NCBI RefSeq assembly: GCF_000143415.4
Contig: NW_003314337.1
Coordinates: 459,802-523,801, forward strand
DNA length: 64,000 nt
Reading direction: 5' to 3'
From: Selaginella moellendorffii
Taxonomy: Eukaryota > Streptophyta > Lycopodiopsida > Selaginellales > Selaginellaceae
Below the pieces are notes generated by a model. It saw only the letters and a program-made list of their open reading frames with translations, did no database searches and had not been told where the DNA came from. Of this stretch, positions 57,292 through 64,000 are shown piece by piece. Numbering within the stretch: the first letter of the stretch is position 1; the number at the start of each line of letters is the position of its first letter. The translations under genes and the position numbers were made by a program.

Positions 57292-60200
57292 TCCTTAGTC
57301 TGACTTTTATTGGTGCTCAAGTATATCACCATTGATGTTGGCATCGGAAGGTCCTAGGAGTGGGCTTATCCTTGAGGAGTAGCATGTCGAGAGGACATGG
57401 CTCTCCACTCAAGTTCATACGTGAACTTCGGCACAATGTGGTGGATGGAAAAGGGCCAATAATGGAACGACTTTGGGATCTTGGGAACAGTATAAGGTTT
57501 CCTCAGAGAGCTGAGGATGTGATCCAAATGAGTGTTTGACACAACAAAGGGGCTAACGTAGTTGTGATAAACAAGTATAGTTGGGATCACGGGAAAGATA
57601 AAGACTCCAAAGCAATAAAGGAGTCACAAGATTATCCTCATATAGTTGAGGTTGGTGCTCATGAATGTGAGACCAGAAGTAATGACTGTGGGAGGTCAAA
57701 TACGGAAGAGGGCTCAAGTCCTTGAAATGGTAGCCAAGGCTACCTTTAATAAATGCTGGAACAACCCAAGGAGTTGGGGGGTGTACTTAGAGATGAGTTG
57801 GTATTCTCATCACATGGACAAGTAGTCCTAATGGGCAAAGGTTGTCCCAGAGAACAAAATCAAGTGTCAGAGTAACACTTGTGAATATAGTCCTTGTGAG
57901 TGAGGACATGAATGCAAGAAGTGTATTCCAGTGAGCTAGTGCACGACAAGTAGGACCTTACGGGTTTGTGGATTAACCAAGTCCAAAACTGCTGGATGAC
58001 TCAAGTAGAGTCAAGGAATGGTCCTAAAGGATTGATGGAAACATTTGGACTGAAGTGTGTGGTACCCCACCAAGGATGGGGGGGATTATAAGATCCAAGG
58101 ATGAGAACAGAGGGTATCTCATCAATGGCAAAATGTGCCATGCTAAAGTCGTGGGAAGGGTGTTCCCAAAAGAAAAAAACTTTGAAACAAAGTTGTGTGT
58201 GACCTCTATGGTGCAGTGCTAATGGATAGTTGGCATGAGAAAGAGTGGTATTGGTCTTGGCAAAGACTTAGACATAAAAAATAAGTGTCATAGAGGTAGG
58301 CTCGTGGAGCCGATGGTGTGGAGACACCAAATGTGCCAAGGTGTGATACCTTGAGGCTATGTTGGTGGGTTCATGAGAACCCCTTGCCAAAGGAATCCCA
58401 ATGGAAATGGGAATGGCATAGCCTAAGCTGCAGAGCATGCAGTTGGAGTGTGGTGACTTAGATAATGATGGAGGTGTGGAAGCACCAGCAATGAGTTGTA
58501 GGACTTGACAGCTATGAGGCAATTAAGCAAGAGGTGCAAAATAATTGGTTAAACGGGTAGAAGGTAGCTACCCAAGCCTTCTTAATGGCATAAGGAAATT
58601 GGATATACCCTTATGGGGGATAAGTTGCTTATGTTGCGATATAGTAAGTCAATGTCATGAAAGGAAATACTCATTGTCAAGGAAGCCGTCATTAGGACAC
58701 CTGAACACTCTAGAACACCAGGAGGTGGTGTTTGATGTCGCGAGGGCAATAGATAAGGCCCAAGGGACTAAGTCCCTAGCGAATGATGGATAGAAGGTGC
58801 TATCCAAATGTCCAAGGTGGCGGAGACAGGAGAAGACTATCTACTCGAATTGGACAAAGCCAAAAATGGAATTTTGGCAAGGCTAGCGATGGGCATGTAA
58901 AGGCTCATAAGCAACAACATAATCTCGGTGTGTGGGATTATAGGGTGAGTATACCTGGATTGAGGAACCACTCCCTAGGCTATCGGGTAGATTCATCCCT
59001 AAGAATACTTGCTAAGGCATGATAGAAAGTGCAAAGCTATCCTCTTGGTCTAGAGGAGAATGACCGAAGAAAAGGTGTGAAGCCAAAAGCAAGAAGTATG
59101 GGGGTAGAACCAAACCATAGGAATCGAAGGGCATAACCAAGTTGGTTATGCCAGCTGGGAGTGGAGAATCAAGTGGGGGCTCGAGGGTGTTACTGCTAGC
59201 AACCGTGATGCCATAGAGAGTCTAAAATATGGAATTGTCCATGTTAGACTATATGGTAATTGGAAAGCTTGCAAAAAGGGAGGCCTTAGCAAGCTAAGGG
59301 ACAGAGTTCCTTCAAGGTTCCCAAAGATGATTCTAGGTAGCTTAGTACCTAGAAAGGCCAAGCGTAAATGGTTCAAAGAACGTGCGAAATCAGAGTGGCG
59401 CAGCAGAAGCGTGGTCTTGAAGCTTGCCATGAGGCAAGGCTATCAAGGTTAGGGAAGTAGTTCCCAAGTGTTCAAAGAGAGGGCTTTGAACGAAAGTCGA
59501 TGATCAAGGGCTTTCACGCTTGTGCAGGAACCATGTTACAATGGTCGGAGGACTTGCCCAAAGCGAGATTGGCAAGTCAAGGGAACAAATACCCTAGTTG
59601 AAGGTGATAACTTCAAAAAGGGTGGGCCATGGGGCCAAGAATGGAGGAGTCCATGCATGATCACAGACTTGTTAAGTGAGAGGACTTGGCAGTGTGGAGG
59701 AACTAAGTTCCTAAGCTGTGATCTATAGCGCGCTTTGAGTATAAGTTGGTGCACCGGCGTGGGGAGTCACGCCAGGCATCCTGGGTGATGCCGTCCGTAG
59801 ATGCATATATGGAGGTTGGGTTCAAGTCCCGACCCTCTAGTGCTTGGGTTCGAGTCCCAACTCACTAGGGCGTGGTGATGGTTTGGAATATGAGGACACT
59901 CATTTTTCGGTGGTCATGGACTCTTAGTGTGGAGACTGGTTTGGGCACACCGCCAAGCGAGGGATGCCTCGGAGTCGTGATGCACGGTTAGATTGCTTAG
60001 TGTGGCTCAGCATATCTAACTTGAACACTTTGGTGCCAGTGGCACCAAGGACATGGTGAATGAGATGGGGACACCCAGTCTCAGTTGCTATGGACCCTTG
60101 GCCGGAAGGGCTGGCTTGGGCGCACCGCCAAGTGTGGGGGATGCCCCCGGGGTTGTAGTTAACAAGTTAAAGGTCTGGAAGACTTAATACCTATTGTTAA

Positions 60201-61314
60201 ACCTGTTAAGGTGCCGAGGTGAGATCACTAGGTGATCTTGTGGCTAAATAAGGATAAGGTCCTTGTTTGGGCTAAGGAATAAGGTTCCTAGTTCAAAGTG
60301 TTGATTTGAACTATTGATGATGGTGTGGCTTGGTCAAGGTGACCAAGTGGGAAAAGCACATTAGGGAAATGAGCTATGTCATTGCAATGGCATAGTGTGT
60401 CCAAGGAAAGTAGTGTCTAAAGAGACTTATGGGAGGGTCACAAAGTTGGGCCGTGGATAAAGCCCACAGCAGAAGATGCTAAAGAGACTTACTAGGGGTG
60501 AACACCCTAGTCTTGGCAAAGCAGAGCCTTTGCTATGGAATCAAAAGAATACCTCAAGGAGGGAGGCAGAGATTCGGTGTTGCTTGGTGCAACAATCAAT
60601 GGATAGGAGCAAAAGATGAGTGGCCAAGATAGGGCCATGGAATCCCTTGGAAGGAATCCAAGTGACAAAGTTAGGCGAGAAACAATAATGTGTTGGACGC
60701 TAACAAATTGCGGGAAAGGAAGTGTGTTTCCAAGGATGGATTCCGAATTGCTCCGATTTGGCGAAAGTGGAAGCTCCAAGGTAGCCAAATGATAGGGCCA
60801 TGGACAGCCCTAGCACAAAGTATGATAAATGGAACTTAGTGCCTAAGGTGGCACGAAATAGAAGAGAAGATGATGGTGCCCTTAAGTAAAGAACTTCCTA
60901 GGATGGGAAGTGGAGTTGCGCAATATGTGCAATGCAAAGTGTTGGAGACACTTAGGAAAATTGACTTCAAGAAGTCAAAACTAAACGTTCCAAAGTGCAA
61001 AGGTTATATTGATGAAAATTAAGACTACTCAAGATGGAGTAGTGGGATTGAGATAGAGACGGTGTCTCTAACAAGTTTAGCGAGAACTAAACCAATAAAC
61101 GGAAAGAACCACCACAAGTGGTCCAATCAGTCTCTAAGTTGGAGAGACTATCCTCCTTAGAGGATGGACAAGGCATGGTGAGCCTTTGGGGTCAAACCAT
61201 AGACAAATATTGGCCGGGTGCCAAAGATGGGAATGGTAATATCTGCGGGTGTTACTTTATAAAAGGGTTTACCGTTCGATGAGGACATCGAACTTCGTCT
61301 ATGAGTGGTGGAGT
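57292..61314 (+). other. internal region of the element, non-coding
   Basis: Four kilobases without a protein-coding frame of credible length. Counterparts of this sequence occur in other copies in the window, so it is conserved as DNA rather than as protein. A purine-biased stretch (GAGTGGTGGAG) just before 61,315 may be the polypurine tract. Confidence 0.75.
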
Positions 61315-62963
61315 TGTGAGACACAAAATCCCTAGGCCCCAAAGTGGAGCTGGAAAGGGTGCCACGTGGTAGTGGCCGAAGTGAAAGCCAAACGAGCGTA
61401 ACACGTTTAGACTAAAAGCTCCGACTTGAAAGGTCGAGAGCGGGAGTGGAACTCCCAACAAAGTGCTCGAGGAACAAGCACAAAGCGAGCAATAAGTGAG
61501 GCTCCAAAAAGGGACCCAAAAAGGACTAACACATGACACGTGGAAGTGTCTGAGGTGGAGTCCAAGGTGGAGTCCGAGATGGAGTCCGAGATGGAGTCCG
61601 AAGTGGAGTCCAAGATGGAGTCCGAGATGGACTAAGACGGAGTCCGAGATGGAGTCCAAGATGGACCCGAGATGGAATCCGAGATGGAGTCCGAGATGGA
61701 CCCGAGATGGAATCCGAGATGGAGTCCGAGATGGACCCGAGATGGAATCCGAGATGGAGTCCGAGAAGGACCTGAGATGAAGTCCGAGGTCGAGACCGAG
61801 ACCGGGACCAAGACCGAGACCGAGAGCGGGACTGAGACCGAGACCGAGACCGGGATCGAGACCGAGACCAAGGTGGAGGCCGAAACCGAGCCCAAGTCCG
61901 AGTCCGAGTCCGAGTCCGAGTCCGAGTCTGAGTCCGAGTCCGAGTCCAAGTCCGAGTTCAAGTCTGAGAGGGTGAAAGCCCAAAGCGTTCATCTCCCAGA
62001 CCCTGGGGGGTTTGGTGAGCTCCAAAAGTATAGTAAGGGGGAGGACTGCAGTGGAGCCAGTTTGGCCAGGAAAGGCTAGTTTGGCCCAGGAAGGCCAGAC
62101 CCAGTGTTGGGTGATGAACTGACCACTGGGAAGTCCAAGACTAGACTGAACACGGACCGACAAGCGGGGTAGCTTGGTGAAGTGTTCAAGAGCCGGCTCT
62201 AGTTCCCCCGGGAGATCGACTGGCCGATGCTCCCAGTCCAAGTGTGGGTGGCACTACCTACTTGGATACCAAGCATGGCTCAATGGAACCTCGTTCTAAG
62301 CCCATGGCTAGAGCACCCAAGGGTGGAAGGCGGGGAAAGTACTTAGGTGGCTCGCGTAAGGCCACGGTGTTCGGAAATGTCGTCCCAAAGGCCCAGACTG
62401 TGGAAAGAAAGAGGAGTAGTCCTCTGGGGTGTGACCAAGGACACAGTCGTGTGGTGATGAAGTCCCAGAGGACCGTGGGACTTAGTGGTCAGGCCTGTGG
62501 GCCTCGATCCAGTGGCAGTGTTGGCAAACACGGCCAAAGGCAAAAAGGGACTTAGTGGGGACTGACAGAGGGATATTGGGGAAGGCTGTTCCCTTTGTCA
62601 GTGGGCATCCTAAGGATGCTAAGGAATGGATCTGGGATGACCACTCATGGATGGTTGGCCCAATCTTGGAGAGACAAGACTGTGTTGCAAGTGGTATTGG
62701 ACTACCAGTGCAGCAAAGGTGATTGGGCATGGCCTTAGCGTAACAGGCTGCTATGTCGGTGGTACCTTTGAGTGTCAGTCATAGGATCGGACACATGGAG
62801 CACTTGGACTAGGTGCAAGGGTTGAGTGGCATGGATGCCATTCTTGGGGCTAGCAAGTCCCAAGTCCTGAATTGGACTTATGGAGGTTGTGAATGAGACT
62901 CCTCCAAATGGTCGGAGGTGTGGTTAAGTGACTAAAGTAGAATGGAAAAATTAGTCGCTTACA
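61315..62963 (+). repeat. 3' LTR of the complete element
   Basis: This 1649-bp copy of the LTR starts TGTGAGACAC and ends ATTAGTCGCTTACA, followed by CATAG. The tandem arrays occupy about 61,550-61,970. Confidence 0.92.
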
Positions 62964-64000
62964 CATAGGTCCTATTTCGGACATGGGGACTTGCTAGCCC
63001 CAAGAATGGCATCTGTGCCATTCAACTGTTGCACTTGGTCCAAGTGCTACACGTATCTGGTCCCATGACCGACACCCAAAGGTACCATTGATATATCGGC
63101 CCGTTGCGCTAAGGCCATGCCCATTCACCTTTGCTACACTAGTGGTACAATACCACTTGCATCACAGTCCCGTCTCTCCAAAACTAGGCTATCCGTCCAC
63201 GAGTGGTGATCCCAGATCGACTCCTTAGCATCCTTAGGATGCCCACAGACATGGGGAATAGCCTTCCCCAATATCCCTTTATCAGTTTCTACCAAGTCCT
63301 TTTTTTATCCATGGCCATGTTTGCTAACACTACCACTAAATCAAGGCCCACAGGCCCGGCCACTAAGTCCTATCATCCTCTGGGACTTCCTCACCATATG
63401 ACCGTATCCTAAGTCACTATATTAGAGGATTACTCCTTCTCCTTTCCCCCGTTTGGGATTTCAGGACAACATTTTGGAACACCGTGGCCCTACGCAAGCC
63501 CCGTGGGTACTCTCCCCACCTTCCGCCTTTAGGTGCTCTAGCCATGGGCTTAGAGCGAGGTTCCGTTGAGCCACACTAGGTATCCAAGTAGGTAGTGCCA
63601 CCCACACGTGGACTAGGAGCATTGACCATTCGATCTCCCGGGGGAACTAGAGCCGGCTCTTGAACACTTCACTAAGCTACGCTATTTTTCGGTCCATATT
63701 CACTCTAGCTTTGGACTTCCCAGTGGTTATCCCATCACCCAACACCTAGGTACAGCCTTCCTGGGCTAAACTGACCTTTCTTAGCCAAACTAGCTCCACT
63801 AGAGTCCTCCCCCTACTATACTTTTGGAGCTCACCAAACCCCCTAGGGTCTGGGAGACGAACGCTTTGGGCTTTCACCCTCTCAGACTCGAACTCGGACT
63901 CGGACACGGACTTGGACTCGGACGCAGACTCGAACTCGGACTAGGACTCGGACTTGGACTCAGGCTTGGACTCGGTCTCAACCTCGGCCTCGGTACCGAT
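62964..64000 (-). mobile_element. older element's LTR, right of the nested insertion, runs off the window
   Basis: After the second CATAG (62,964-62,968) the reverse LTR resumes and aligns with about 49,880-50,880, reaching the tandem array at about 63,880 before the window ends. Its start therefore lies beyond 64,000. Confidence 0.85.

Larger units (their letters stand above)
55661..62963 (+). mobile_element. complete non-autonomous LTR retrotransposon (LARD-like), nested
   Basis: The 7303-bp element has a 5' LTR (55,661-57,273), internal region (57,274-61,314, 4041 bp) and 3' LTR (61,315-62,963), bounded by TG...CA and the 5-bp duplication CATAG. A primer site like that of initiator-Met tRNA follows the 5' LTR. 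No frame longer than about 95 residues occurs in the internal region, and none shows gag, protease, reverse transcriptase or integrase motifs, so it must rely on another element's proteins. It resembles large retrotransposon derivatives (LARDs). The LTRs differ at roughly 21 of 813 compared bases, about 19 of them transitions, suggesting a fairly recent insertion. Confidence 0.9.

Noticed and set aside
57384-57539. Short ATG frame just after the primer binding site, possibly a gag start
   Set aside because: It ends after about 50 codons, and the older copy on the opposite strand does not keep the ATG or the frame.
61252-62241. 329-residue minus-strand frame with Gly-Leu and Asp-Ser repeats (similar ones at 55,646-56,551 and 50,604-51,359)
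   Set aside because: These frames are made of LTR tandem arrays with 6- and 12-bp units, remain open on both strands, and have no conserved non-repeat domain.

Overview
The window looks like nuclear DNA of a land plant with a compact genome. The best fit by character is a lycophyte of the Selaginella type, but that is an inference. The evidence is GT-AG introns, mostly 50-100 nt long, plastid- and mitochondrion-targeting N-termini, a large PPR gene, and plant-specific families (TOC159, stromal processing peptidase, PDX1, MIZ1, NPG1, CLE). Nothing bacterial is present.

The first two thirds (about 0.7-43.2 kb) is gene-dense. In order it holds: a CLE peptide precursor (-); the chloroplast stromal processing peptidase (-, many exons); an inverted repeat; an intact Crinkler/RHS-type NTPase-nuclease gene (-) with a broken second copy beside it; an E-type PPR gene (-); a RabA/Rab11 GTPase (-); a plastid membrane protein (+) and a kinase (+) only 83 bp apart; a GDSL lipase with a 1-nt frameshift (-); PDX1 (-); a VFB/SKIP2-type F-box LRR protein (-); a PBP1/KIC-type EF-hand protein (-); a TOC159-family import receptor (-); an NPG1-type TPR protein (-); tRNA-Gln(CUG) (+); the mitochondrial processing peptidase beta subunit (+); a MIZ1 protein (+); and a plastid ABCD2-type half transporter (-). 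Three genes act in protein import into organelles (SPP, TOC159, MPP-beta). PDX1 makes vitamin B6, and the CLE, MIZ1, F-box, kinase and EF-hand genes are signalling-type genes.

The last third (about 43.2-64 kb) has no believable host gene. It is built from copies of one LTR-retroelement family with unusually long LTRs (about 1.6 kb) full of 6- and 12-bp tandem repeats, and about 4 kb of internal DNA without a gag-pol frame. One copy is complete (55,661-62,963): both LTRs, a primer binding site resembling the initiator-Met tRNA type, and 5-bp target duplications CATAG. It sits inside the LTR of an older copy in the opposite orientation. Other copies show graded, transition-dominated decay, ending in the very AT-rich relics at 43.7-49 kb.

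The two most unusual items are (1) the Crinkler/RHS-type gene, which joins a ubiquitin-like header to the NTPase through proline-rich micro-exons of 42 and 21 nt, with a decayed tandem copy, and (2) the non-autonomous, LARD-like element family with tandem-repeat LTRs. Splice sites and exon ends were read by eye and checked for frame, but not against transcripts.
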